A stretch of DNA of 48,905 nucleotides, taken from NCBI GenBank assembly GCA_947629175.1, contig CANRCT010000024.1, forward strand, positions 1 to 48,905, in the 5' to 3' direction. The position numbers and the translations under genes were made by a program. Under the pieces are notes generated by a model. It saw nothing but the letters and a program-made list of their open reading frames with translations, was not told the DNA's origin and made no database searches. This document shows, one piece after another, positions 6,472 to 14,383 of this stretch (positions are counted from its first letter, which is position 1; the number at the start of each line of letters is the position of its first letter). The DNA is from an uncultured Muribaculaceae bacterium (GTDB taxonomy: Bacteria; Bacteroidota; Bacteroidia; Bacteroidales; Muribaculaceae).

Positions 6472-7833
6472 GTGAAATTCCGAAACATTATTGCATTTGC
6501 CACCTTGTTTCTTACAGCAGTGGCCGTCAACGCTCAGAACAATGTGGCCGAAGAGGTCGCATGGGTTGTTGGCGATCAGCCGATCTGGAAATCGGAGATT
6601 GAGGATTATTACAATAATCTGATATACGAGCAGCGGTCTATCAAGGGCGATCCATATTGTGTGGTGCCCGAGATGATTGCAGTCGAAAAACTTTATCTTC
6701 ATCAGGCCGATATCGATACAGTAGAAGTATCAGACGCTATGGTCATGGCAGAGGTGGACGCCCGTATCAATCTGTTTATTAATAGATTCGGTACGAAAGA
6801 GAAGGTCGAGGAATATTTCCGTCGACCGATGCCCGACATAAGGCAGCAGATGATTGAGAGCACCAGAAACGGTTATCGTGTCAGGGAAGTACAGCGGTCG
6901 CTGACCAAGGACGCCAAGGTGACGCCGTCGGATGTGCGTAAATATTTCCAGCAGCTTCCGGCCGACAGTGTGCCATTCGTGCCTATGCAGGTAGAAGTGC
7001 AGATCATCACTTTCCATCCGAGTATCCCGCGTCAGGAGGTGGAGGATGTCAAATCGCGGCTCCGTGACTACTCGGAGCGTATCAACAAGGGAGAAAGCGA
7101 GATGTCGACTCTGGCCATACTTTATTCGGAGGATCATGGCACGGCAATGCGTGGCGGCGAAACCGGTTTTATGGGCCGTGGCGAGCTTGATCCGGAATAT
7201 GCGGCGGTGGCATTCAATCTCAATGATCCCCGCAAGGTATCCCGCATAGTAGAGTCGGAGTATGGCTACCATATCATACAGCTTATAGAGAAGCGGGGCA
7301 ACCGCATCAACACCCGTCATATATTGCTAAAGCCGAAAGTATCTGAAAACGACATCAACGAGGCTATGCACCGTCTTGATTCGCTGCGGACGGATATCGT
7401 GGACACGAAGCGTTTTAAGTTTGAGGATGTAGTGGGCTATCTCTCGCAGGACAAAGACACCCGTTACAACAAGGGCATAATGGTCAACGAGGAGAACGGT
7501 ACAATACGGTTTGAGATGAAGGATCTGCCGCAGGATATCGCCAAACAGGTAAGCGAACTGCAGCCTGGCGAGATTTCGAAGCCTTTCCTCATGATCGATC
7601 CGAAACTCAACCGGGAGGTGGTGTCGATCGTCAAGCTGACAAACCGTATAGAGGGACACAAGGCCAATCTGTCGGATGACTATCAGCTGCTGCTGTCGAT
7701 GTATGAGCAGTCGCTCAACGAGAAGATCATCCGCGACTGGTTAAAGCAGAAGATAGCCCAGACTTATGTGCGCATCGAGGATGGCTGGCGAAACTGCGAG
7801 TTTACCCACGATGGCTGGATCAAGGAAAAATAA
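6472..7833 (+). CDS. SurA-like periplasmic peptidyl-prolyl isomerase
   Basis: This is a 453-residue periplasmic folding factor, likely escorting outer-membrane proteins. The N-terminus KFRNIIAFATLFLTAVAVNA is a signal peptide. A SurA-type N-terminal helical region (IYEQRSIKG...IAVEKLYLHQADID) is followed by a parvulin-type PPIase domain around residues 170-285 (LAILYSEDHGTAMRGGETGF...EYGYHIIQL) and a second, more degenerate one beginning at NTRHILLKP. The GTG start at 6472 is chosen because the predicted transcription start lies at about 6449, and because the signal peptide then begins with a lysine. An ATG at 6448 in the same frame is the alternative. The OstA-like gene follows 65 bases downstream. 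Confidence 0.88.
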   Translation: MKFRNIIAFATLFLTAVAVNAQNNVAEEVAWVVGDQPIWKSEIEDYYNNLIYEQRSIKGDPYCVVPEMIAVEKLYLHQADIDTVEVSDAMVMAEVDARINLFINRFGTKEKVEEYFRRPMPDIRQQMIESTRNGYRVREVQRSLTKDAKVTPSDVRKYFQQLPADSVPFVPMQVEVQIITFHPSIPRQEVEDVKSRLRDYSERINKGESEMSTLAILYSEDHGTAMRGGETGFMGRGELDPEYAAVAFNLNDPRKVSRIVESEYGYHIIQLIEKRGNRINTRHILLKPKVSENDINEAMHRLDSLRTDIVDTKRFKFEDVVGYLSQDKDTRYNKGIMVNEENGTIRFEMKDLPQDIAKQVSELQPGEISKPFLMIDPKLNREVVSIVKLTNRIEGHKANLSDDYQLLLSMYEQSLNEKIIRDWLKQKIAQTYVRIEDGWRNCEFTHDGWIKEK

Positions 7834-7898
7834 TCTGCTGCGTTTCCGATTCGGTCAGATGATATGGACGGGACGCGATAAAGATTTGTTTTAACGTC

Positions 7899-9794
7899 AT
7901 GCCGCGACATCGGTCAATGATCCATTTCAAACGCTCGGCAGCTGCTGTCGCGGTCATGGCCGCGGTGGCTTTGCCTCCCATGCTCGCATCGTCGGCCGGA
8001 GGGTCGGCTGCGCTTTCGGAAGCATCTCCGGCCGACACACAGCAATTGCGGCCGGTGATCCCGGGAGCCGACCGATATCAGCAGGGCAAGGTGTTTCTGG
8101 AGCACGCTGACACATGGAGCTATCTTGAGCAGCCGGGCGTGTCCCCTGATTCGCAATATCAGGTGCTCACGGGCAATGTGGTGTTCCGCAAAAATGACAT
8201 GTTCATGTACTGCGACAGCGCCCATTTCTATGAAACGGCCAATTCATTCGATGCCTTCAGCAATGTGCGCATGGAGCAGGGCGATACGCTTTTTGTGTAT
8301 GCCGATGAACTTGAATATTCCGGCGCCGACGAGATGGCCGTGCTTTATGCTGATCCTGGCAAGAAGGTGCGTCTGATCAACCGTGATGTCAAGCTATCGA
8401 CCGACGTGTTCAACTATGATCTCGCTTCAAATATCGGTTTCTACAACGTAGGCGGAGTGCTTGACGATGCTGTCAACACTCTCCGGTCACAGGAAGGAGA
8501 GTATCATCCCGACACCAAATACGCTTATTTCTACTTTAATGTGGATCTTGAGGCGCCCAACGGCAGCGATACTCTGAGGCTTTACACTGATTCGCTGGTA
8601 TATAACACCGGGACGCATCTGTGTGAGCTCATCGCCCATACAAGAATAGTCAGCGCCGACGGCGAGATACTGTCGTCATCCGGCACATACAACACTCTTA
8701 CCGGTCTTGCCGATCTTTACAAGCGCTCCCTTGTGCTGACACGGCAGGGCAATACCCTCACGGGCGACACGCTGTTTTATGACCGTAATCAGGGCATAGG
8801 TGAGGCGTTCGGCAATATGGTGCTTACCGACTCTGCACGCCAGTCGTCGCTGCATGGCGATTACGGCTGGTATGATGAGCTTGCCGACAGCGCTTTTGTG
8901 ACAGGTCGCGCGCTTGCAAAAGAATATTCGAAGGCTGATACTCTCTATCTGCATGGCGACACCATCTACGCTTACATGGATCCCGACTCCACACGCGTGA
9001 TGAACGTTTATCATAATGTGAGGTTTTTCCGCTCCGACATGCAGGGGCTCTGCGATTCGTTAAGCTCAACAGAGCGCGACTCGCTGATGCATATGTATCA
9101 TCATCCCGTGGTATGGAGCGGACGCCGCCAGGTTTTCGGCAATATCATCGAGGTGCATGTCAATGACTCGACTGTCGACTGGGCACGGCTTCCCGAATTC
9201 GGGTTCACTGCCGAGCATGTGGCGGAGGACTGCTACCAGCAGATGAGCGCCTCGGAGATGACTACGTGGTTCAACGATTCGACAATCAGCCGTCTTTTCG
9301 CCGAAGGAAACGTGATGCTGATAATGTTTCCGATGGAGAGTGATTCCACTTACAATAAGTATGCATATGTAGAGAGTTCGGAAATGGATGCTTTCTTCCG
9401 CGACAATGATATAGAGTCAGTCCATTTCCGTCCGGCCACTACAGGCAAAGTGACTCCCCTTTATCTGGCAAAGCGCAATTCATATTTCCTTCCGAGATTT
9501 GCCTGGTATGAGGATATGCGCCCGGTGTCGCCCGACGATGTGTTTGTGGTCCCGGAAAGCCAGCGGGCGCTCATGCGGTCGGAAATCCCCGCTCCGGAAG
9601 CGGCTGAGGCATCGAAACGCCGTAAGGAGATCCGCAAGGTGCGCCGCAGCGCCGATCCTGAGGGAGGTTCCTCCGGACAAACCGGAAAGGATCTCCCGGC
9701 AGCCGTTAAGTCTGAAAACATCTCTGTCGAAGCCTCCGACAGCATTCCTGCCGTAACCATAGAGGCACCAACCGACTCCATCAAGGCGCGTTGA
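7899..9794 (+). CDS. OstA-like (LptA/LptD N-terminal type) LPS-transport protein
   Basis: This 631-residue periplasmic protein probably belongs to the LPS-transport machinery. After a signal peptide (FKRSAAAVAVMAAVALPPM), the chain contains repeated beta-jellyroll-type segments of the OstA/LptA family: VLTGNVVFRKNDMFMYCDSA, then FVYADELEYSG, DTLRLYTDSLVYN, NTLTGDTLFYD and YLHGDTIYAY. Bacteroidetes carry such long OstA-like proteins beside LPS or outer-membrane biogenesis genes; the SurA-like neighbour fits. The C-terminal 70 residues are polar, basic and low in complexity (KRRKEIRKVRRS). The start is uncertain: an ATG six codons further on is also possible. Confidence 0.82.
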   Translation: MPRHRSMIHFKRSAAAVAVMAAVALPPMLASSAGGSAALSEASPADTQQLRPVIPGADRYQQGKVFLEHADTWSYLEQPGVSPDSQYQVLTGNVVFRKNDMFMYCDSAHFYETANSFDAFSNVRMEQGDTLFVYADELEYSGADEMAVLYADPGKKVRLINRDVKLSTDVFNYDLASNIGFYNVGGVLDDAVNTLRSQEGEYHPDTKYAYFYFNVDLEAPNGSDTLRLYTDSLVYNTGTHLCELIAHTRIVSADGEILSSSGTYNTLTGLADLYKRSLVLTRQGNTLTGDTLFYDRNQGIGEAFGNMVLTDSARQSSLHGDYGWYDELADSAFVTGRALAKEYSKADTLYLHGDTIYAYMDPDSTRVMNVYHNVRFFRSDMQGLCDSLSSTERDSLMHMYHHPVVWSGRRQVFGNIIEVHVNDSTVDWARLPEFGFTAEHVAEDCYQQMSASEMTTWFNDSTISRLFAEGNVMLIMFPMESDSTYNKYAYVESSEMDAFFRDNDIESVHFRPATTGKVTPLYLAKRNSYFLPRFAWYEDMRPVSPDDVFVVPESQRALMRSEIPAPEAAEASKRRKEIRKVRRSADPEGGSSGQTGKDLPAAVKSENISVEASDSIPAVTIEAPTDSIKAR

Positions 9795-9813
9795 CACGCC
9801 CGCTCGATTTGAT

Positions 9814-10884
9814 ATGCGTCGCGCGCTGCTGTTTAATCCGGAAAATGATCTGGCTCTTGCAGCCGATACCCTGCGCTATACCCCTCCGCCTGCGGCTGCG
9901 GCCCTGTCGCGTGCCGGGGCGTTACTGCCTTTGTGGTGGAGCGGCCCCGACGATGTCATAATGGCTCCTGCATCGGATGCCGCCGCGGGCGCCTGTCTGT
10001 GCAGCAGATACGGATTGGATGGAAAGACAGGCGTTACTGAAGATTTCTCTTCGGCAGGTGTGTGCAGCCCGTGGGGATGGAGCCGCAACACGCGTTGGCG
10101 CTATGAATCGGCTGGTGTCAGGAGAGAGGCGCTGCCGTCGGATGAATGGCTTGAACATCATCGCCTGCTGAGCCATCGCAGAGTGTCGGCACGTATTTCA
10201 AGGGAGATCGGTATACCCGAAGATCTTCTGCCTGTCGAGGCCTTCAGCAGGCAGGATGCTCTGGGGGCCATCAGTCGTTTTGACGGCCAGGCATTCATAA
10301 AGCTGCCCTGGTCGAGCAGCGGCAGGGGCGTATTTGATGTCAGGCGGCTCGATTCTTCCACGCTGACGCGGTATATTGATGGGTTTATACGTCGGCAGGG
10401 CAGCATTATGGTGGAGCGAGCACGTCGTAAGGCAAAGGATTTCGCCATGCTTTTCCGATGCAGCGGCGGCACAGCTGCATTTGTGGCTATGTCGGGATTT
10501 CACACCGATGCCGCGGGCCGTTATCTTGGAAATCTGATTGCGTCGGATGAGACGATAATTGGACGTCTGGGAGTGGATCCACGCGTCTGGGCCGCTCCTC
10601 TTACGCGTGCACTTACGTCAGTGATTGCTCCGTATTATGACGGCTGGGTAGGCATCGACATGATGACCGAAGAGAATCCGTCGGGAAGTCTTGAAATCGT
10701 CCCTTGCGTCGAAGCCAATGTGCGCATGACGATGGGTGTGGTGGCCCGCTTCATATATGATCGGTTAGGTATGGATATGCTGCTGTCGGTCTCGCGCGAT
10801 CCGGCTGCCGGAAGCGGTCAGATTGATTTGTCGCCCGTGTCGGCTCCGGCGGCTATGCACATCATAGCCTCTCCGCTGCGGTAG
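9814..10884 (+). CDS. Uncharacterised ATP-grasp-like protein
   Basis: This 356-residue protein has ATP-grasp signatures but no known substrate. The start MRRALLFNPENDLALAA is characteristic of a Bacteroidetes family usually left unnamed. Motifs are the nucleotide-binding FIKLPWSSSGRGVFDV (about residue 162), the hinge-like MVERARRKAKDF, and a metal-binding EIVPCVEANVRMTMG near residue 305 resembling the E-x-N of ATP-grasp ligases. It follows the OstA-like gene by 19 bases on the same strand, so a role in envelope or small-molecule ligation is possible. It has no signal peptide. It ends 16 bases from the convergent maf gene. Confidence 0.65.
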   Translation: MRRALLFNPENDLALAADTLRYTPPPAAAALSRAGALLPLWWSGPDDVIMAPASDAAAGACLCSRYGLDGKTGVTEDFSSAGVCSPWGWSRNTRWRYESAGVRREALPSDEWLEHHRLLSHRRVSARISREIGIPEDLLPVEAFSRQDALGAISRFDGQAFIKLPWSSSGRGVFDVRRLDSSTLTRYIDGFIRRQGSIMVERARRKAKDFAMLFRCSGGTAAFVAMSGFHTDAAGRYLGNLIASDETIIGRLGVDPRVWAAPLTRALTSVIAPYYDGWVGIDMMTEENPSGSLEIVPCVEANVRMTMGVVARFIYDRLGMDMLLSVSRDPAAGSGQIDLSPVSAPAAMHIIASPLR

Positions 10885-10900
10885 GGGACTGATACGTCGC

Positions 10901-11497
10901 CTACAGCGTTTTCAGCAGGTTGAACAGACGGTGGACCGGAAGGCCCATCACATTGTAGAAACTCCCGTCTATACGGCTGACGCCCACAGCGCCGATCCAT
11001 TCCTGAATGCCGTAAGCGCCCGCCTTGTCAAGAGGCAGGTATTGTTTTACATACCAAGTGATCTCTTCCTGTGTCAGCGGAGCGAATTCAACAAAAGTAG
11101 AGGCCGACAGGCTGTGGATCTCGCCTCGGGCTACGACTGCGACACCGGTCACTACCTGATGCACTCTGTTGGACAGCTGGGTAAGCATGAGCCGCGCATC
11201 CTCTTCATTTTTCGGTTTGCCCAATACTTCTCCTCCGAGTATCACCACTGTGTCGGCCGTTATTATCAGATCGTCGGCAGCCGCGTGAGCGGCATAGGCG
11301 ACCGCTTTCTTGCGCGCGAGATATTCCGGCACGTAATCGGGTGAGAGCGTAGGCGGGTATGTCTCGTCGACTGTAATGCCGCGGGCTACCTCGAAATCAA
11401 TGCCGAGCATGCTCAGAAGCTCCTTGCGGCGTGGAGAAGCGCTGGCAAGCTTGATGTTGTAGCGCTGAAGATTTGCAAGAGGATTTTCCATCACCAT
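10901..11497 (-). CDS. maf: Maf-like nucleoside triphosphate pyrophosphatase
   Basis: This 198-residue cytoplasmic house-cleaning enzyme hydrolyses non-canonical or excess NTPs (dTTP/UTP class likely) to the monophosphate and pyrophosphate. The family signature LASASPRRKELLSMLG begins near residue 17, followed by ITADTVVILGGEVLGKP, and the C-terminal part has the conserved YGIQEWIGAVGVSRIDGSFY. Length is normal. The start at 11497 overlaps the kdsC stop by 7 bases; an ATG two codons downstream (11491) is also possible. It is the last gene of the leftward mutL-to-maf run. Confidence 0.93.
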   Translation of the reverse strand: MVMENPLANLQRYNIKLASASPRRKELLSMLGIDFEVARGITVDETYPPTLSPDYVPEYLARKKAVAYAAHAAADDLIITADTVVILGGEVLGKPKNEEDARLMLTQLSNRVHQVVTGVAVVARGEIHSLSASTFVEFAPLTQEEITWYVKQYLPLDKAGAYGIQEWIGAVGVSRIDGSFYNVMGLPVHRLFNLLKTL

Positions 11498-12015
11498 CCG
11501 AATGCTTTGGCGTCAGACATCCATTCACCGCGATCGCGGAGCACCTGCTCGATGAGATCGCGTGCCACTCCATATCCTCCCGGCGCCGCAGAGATATATC
11601 CGGCTATCTCCTTCACTTCAGGAGCGGCGTCGGCCGGAGCGATACCGAGACCGACGTGGCGCATGGCCTCTATGTCGGGGATATCATCGCCTGCGTAGGC
11701 CACCTCTTCCTGAGTCAATCCTTCCCTGGCCATCCAGTCGGCGAGCACAGGGAGTTTCACCGACGCCTTCAGATATATGTCGGTTATGCCAAGTCCGGCA
11801 TATCTCACCCTGAGAGCCGGGCTGTCGGCTCCACTTATGATGGCGATTTTCAGGCCGCGTTTCACAGCCAGCTGCAATGCATATCCGTCCTTGATGTTGA
11901 CCATCCTCTGCGGGGTGCCGCTGATATCCATCGGTATCGTCGACGGAGACAGGACACCGTCGATGTCAAACGCCATTCCGCGTATCTTGCTCAGGTCATA
12001 GTTGATCGCACTCAT
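11491..12015 (-). CDS. kdsC: KdsC-type 3-deoxy-D-manno-octulosonate-8-phosphate phosphatase
   Basis: This is a 174-residue HAD-superfamily phosphatase without a cap domain, matching KdsC, which removes phosphate from Kdo-8-phosphate in Kdo synthesis for lipid A-core. The nucleophile motif FDIDGVLS is at residues 16-23. Motif II is IISGADS, a conserved lysine follows in YLKASVK, and motif III is YAGDDIPDIEAM. The length fits KdsC. It overlaps DUF2520 upstream and maf downstream, so the three are probably co-translated. The combination kdsC-maf behind a DUF2520 gene recurs in Bacteroidetes. Confidence 0.9.
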   Translation of the reverse strand: MSAINYDLSKIRGMAFDIDGVLSPSTIPMDISGTPQRMVNIKDGYALQLAVKRGLKIAIISGADSPALRVRYAGLGITDIYLKASVKLPVLADWMAREGLTQEEVAYAGDDIPDIEAMRHVGLGIAPADAAPEVKEIAGYISAAPGGYGVARDLIEQVLRDRGEWMSDAKAFGW

Positions 12016-12778
12016 GGTGGTATCGGTTGATTATCTTGCTGGAAATAGTCCGGTAAAGTTCAGCTGTCTCAGTGGGCAGTAGGCGCATATGCCCTTCCAT
12101 CACTCCCTGATCGTTGCGTCGGGCAGGCCCGGTCTGTACCGATGCCGGATCGGCTGTGGTCTCCATCTTGCGCATTGTCTCCTCGATAAGAGGGAAAAGC
12201 ACTCTGATGTCGTCGCCCTCCTCGCGCAGTATGTCGTCGGCCACACTCCACATGTAGTTGACAAAATTGCAGGCGAATACTGCGGCGGCATGCAGCCGGC
12301 GGCGTCTGACGCTGTCGGCCACGCTGACATGGCTGCTGATGCGTCGTGCAAGCCCGAGAAGTCGTTTTTCAGTAGACTGATCGGCGCCTTCGATATAAAG
12401 AGGCACCTTCGACATATCCACTGATATGCCTCGTGTGAATGTCTGAAGCGGGTAGAACACTCCGTATGTGTCCGTTATAGCTGAAAGAGTGTCGGCCGAC
12501 ACCGATCCGGAGGTATGAGCCCAAAGTCCGCCGAATCCTTCAAGTGATCCGGCTATCTCTTTTATCGCATCGTCGGCCACGGCCACAAGATACAGATCTT
12601 CGTCCGGCCGCAGTGCCGACAGATCATCTATCGGTTCCGGATTACATCTGAGTCCGGAGGCCAGACGCCCGGCATGGGATCTGTCGCGGCTCCAAATCTG
12701 ACTGATGTTTACTCCGGCCGATTCAAGCGCCGGAGCGAGCGCCGAAGCGACATTGCCCGATCCGATTATTACTGCCAT
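11996..12778 (-). CDS. Rossmann-fold/DUF2520 oxidoreductase-like protein
   Basis: This protein has about 260 residues, with an N-terminal NAD(P)-binding Rossmann motif (MAVIIGSGNVASALAPALE) and a C-terminal helical DUF2520 domain (RRRLHAAAVFACNFVNYMWS) related to 6-phosphogluconate dehydrogenase-like C-terminal domains. The reaction is not known; relatives include ketopantoate-reductase-like and pyrroline-carboxylate-reductase-like enzymes. I start it at the ATG at 12778, because the Rossmann beta strand begins right there; the frame is open a further eight codons. It overlaps the nitroreductase stop by 10 bases and kdsC by 20. Confidence 0.82.
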   Translation of the reverse strand: MAVIIGSGNVASALAPALESAGVNISQIWSRDRSHAGRLASGLRCNPEPIDDLSALRPDEDLYLVAVADDAIKEIAGSLEGFGGLWAHTSGSVSADTLSAITDTYGVFYPLQTFTRGISVDMSKVPLYIEGADQSTEKRLLGLARRISSHVSVADSVRRRRLHAAAVFACNFVNYMWSVADDILREEGDDIRVLFPLIEETMRKMETTADPASVQTGPARRNDQGVMEGHMRLLPTETAELYRTISSKIINRYHHECDQL

Positions 12779-13299
12779 GATCCGATATGCACCTTCTCCC
12801 ATTCGAGTTTCGACGGGTCGATGGGGCGACGCTCTTCATTCTTGTGACCGATTGTGATGATGCAAAGGGTGTTCAGGTGTTCGGGTATGCCGAGCAGCTG
12901 GCCGACATATTCGTCAGACGGCACCTGGTCGGCAGTCATGCGTCCTCTTACCTGTATCCAGCAAGAGCCGAGTCCGAGATCGGCAGCCTGCAGCTGCATC
13001 ATGACCGCTGCTATCGAGGCATCCTCAATCCATGGGTCAGACTTGGTCGAGTCTCCGACTACCACGATCGCAAGCGGGCATGCGCCGACAGGAGCTGCTC
13101 CCATCGGCTTGCACTGCGCAAGGCGCTCAAGCGTTGCCTTGTCGTCGACAGCCACAAACTGCCAGGAACGCGAGCTTTTGGAGGTGGGCGACATTAGCGC
13201 GGCCTCAAGAATAAGACGCACATCTTCGGCCGCCACGGGTTCGTCGGTATAGCGGCGTATGCTGCGGCGGTTTATGAGTAAATCGTGGAATGATGTCAT
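12769..13299 (-). CDS. Nitroreductase-family FMN oxidoreductase
   Basis: This 176-residue protein is of the nitroreductase family, binding FMN as a dimer and using NAD(P)H. The diagnostic N-terminus LLINRRSIRRYTDEPV supplies the FMN-phosphate-binding arginines. It is followed by LMSPTSKSSRSWQFVAVDD and, toward the C-terminus, LGLGSCWIQVRGRM and LCIITIGHKNEERRP. The natural substrate cannot be read from sequence. It sits in the leftward mutL-to-maf run, 83 bases after the HU-CCDC81 gene. Confidence 0.88.
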   Translation of the reverse strand: MTSFHDLLINRRSIRRYTDEPVAAEDVRLILEAALMSPTSKSSRSWQFVAVDDKATLERLAQCKPMGAAPVGACPLAIVVVGDSTKSDPWIEDASIAAVMMQLQAADLGLGSCWIQVRGRMTADQVPSDEYVGQLLGIPEHLNTLCIITIGHKNEERRPIDPSKLEWEKVHIGSWQ

Positions 13300-13382
13300 G
13301 GATTGATATTGGTTGCTGGTGGATAATCAGTTTCGGAAGCATCCGGCGCATTAGTACGGAGGGATGCGGAATACCTCATGCC

Positions 13383-14345
13383 TCATCTGGCCCGATAGAC
13401 CCATCCGTCGGGATGAAGGCTTGCGAATGCCTTGTCGGCCATAGGCTTGCGGGCTTCTTCGAGGGTGGCTCCCGTGGCGGCATATACGCGGAAACGGCCG
13501 TCACGTTCAAGTATGTCGAGCCGTTCGTCTCCGCGGGCTGCGATATAATCTTCAGCCTGACGGCGGGTAGCGTGCGAGGCCACGATCAGATAATAGCTTT
13601 TGCTTCTGGCTTTCACCTGGGGTCGCTGTGTCGGAATCTCGCTCGAAACGGCATCGGCCGGCGGCATCGAGATATAGAGTTTTGGCGCAGGCTGTTGTTG
13701 CGGAGCGGCGCCCTCGGGTTGCGGGATGTCAACGGGCTTGCCGGGCTTTATCTCGGGATATGCGAGAGAAGCGAAGTCGTGGTGCTGACGGTCGACAAGT
13801 ACGGGGGTGGAAAGGACAAATCCGAGCAGAGTCAGTATGGCCACGGAGGCCGCTACTCTGACGGCTCTGCGCAGATGCACGAATCTGACATTGTGTTCAG
13901 GCTTCACCTCATTTTCTTCAGCGGCGAGGGCAAGCGCCGGCAGTCCGAAGAACTTTGCGTTGGCCATGCCGTCGGCTGCAGGCGAGAAAAGCATTGATCC
14001 GTTGGCGTCGCGGGAAAAGGTGCCGATCCGGTCGATGCTGACCTCTCCGTTGACATCATAGATGTTTCTCATCTCGTCCACTCCTTCCCTGACGATTGAA
14101 TCCGCCACCTGATAGCTCACTCCGTCGCGACGCGCAATGCTTGAGGCAAGCATGCCGTCGGTATGGTTGAGCGACTGGTTGAACCCGAGCGAACGGCAGG
14201 GGGGAGTAAGCTGCCCGTTCTCCAGACGCGAATGGCCGACAGAAGCCACCAGCGCTCCCCAGCCGGGGATCACCACGCAGTCGTTGTTGACGATCAGATA
14301 CTGTATGTGGGGTGTCAGAGTATTCACAAGTGCAAATTTAGACAT
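13383..14345 (-). CDS. HU-CCDC81/SPOR-domain membrane protein
   Basis: This is a roughly 320-residue protein with the Bacteroidetes architecture of two N-terminal HU-CCDC81-type domains (VNNDCVVIPGWGALVASVGH; SYQVADSIVREGVDEM...GTFSRDANGSMLF), a single transmembrane helix (VRVAASVAILTLLGFVLST), a proline/glutamine-rich linker and a C-terminal SPOR domain (SYYLIVASHATRRQAEDYIA). SPOR domains bind denuded peptidoglycan at division sites. The HU-like part faces the cytoplasm and may bind DNA or a division protein. Start chosen at the ATG at 14345, with 14363 as the alternative. It follows mutL by about 40 bases. Confidence 0.82.
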   Translation of the reverse strand: MSKFALVNTLTPHIQYLIVNNDCVVIPGWGALVASVGHSRLENGQLTPPCRSLGFNQSLNHTDGMLASSIARRDGVSYQVADSIVREGVDEMRNIYDVNGEVSIDRIGTFSRDANGSMLFSPAADGMANAKFFGLPALALAAEENEVKPEHNVRFVHLRRAVRVAASVAILTLLGFVLSTPVLVDRQHHDFASLAYPEIKPGKPVDIPQPEGAAPQQQPAPKLYISMPPADAVSSEIPTQRPQVKARSKSYYLIVASHATRRQAEDYIAARGDERLDILERDGRFRVYAATGATLEEARKPMADKAFASLHPDGWVYRAR

Positions 14346-14383
14346 TTTTTGCAAAACGGACATATTGGTTGGTCAAAAATGTT

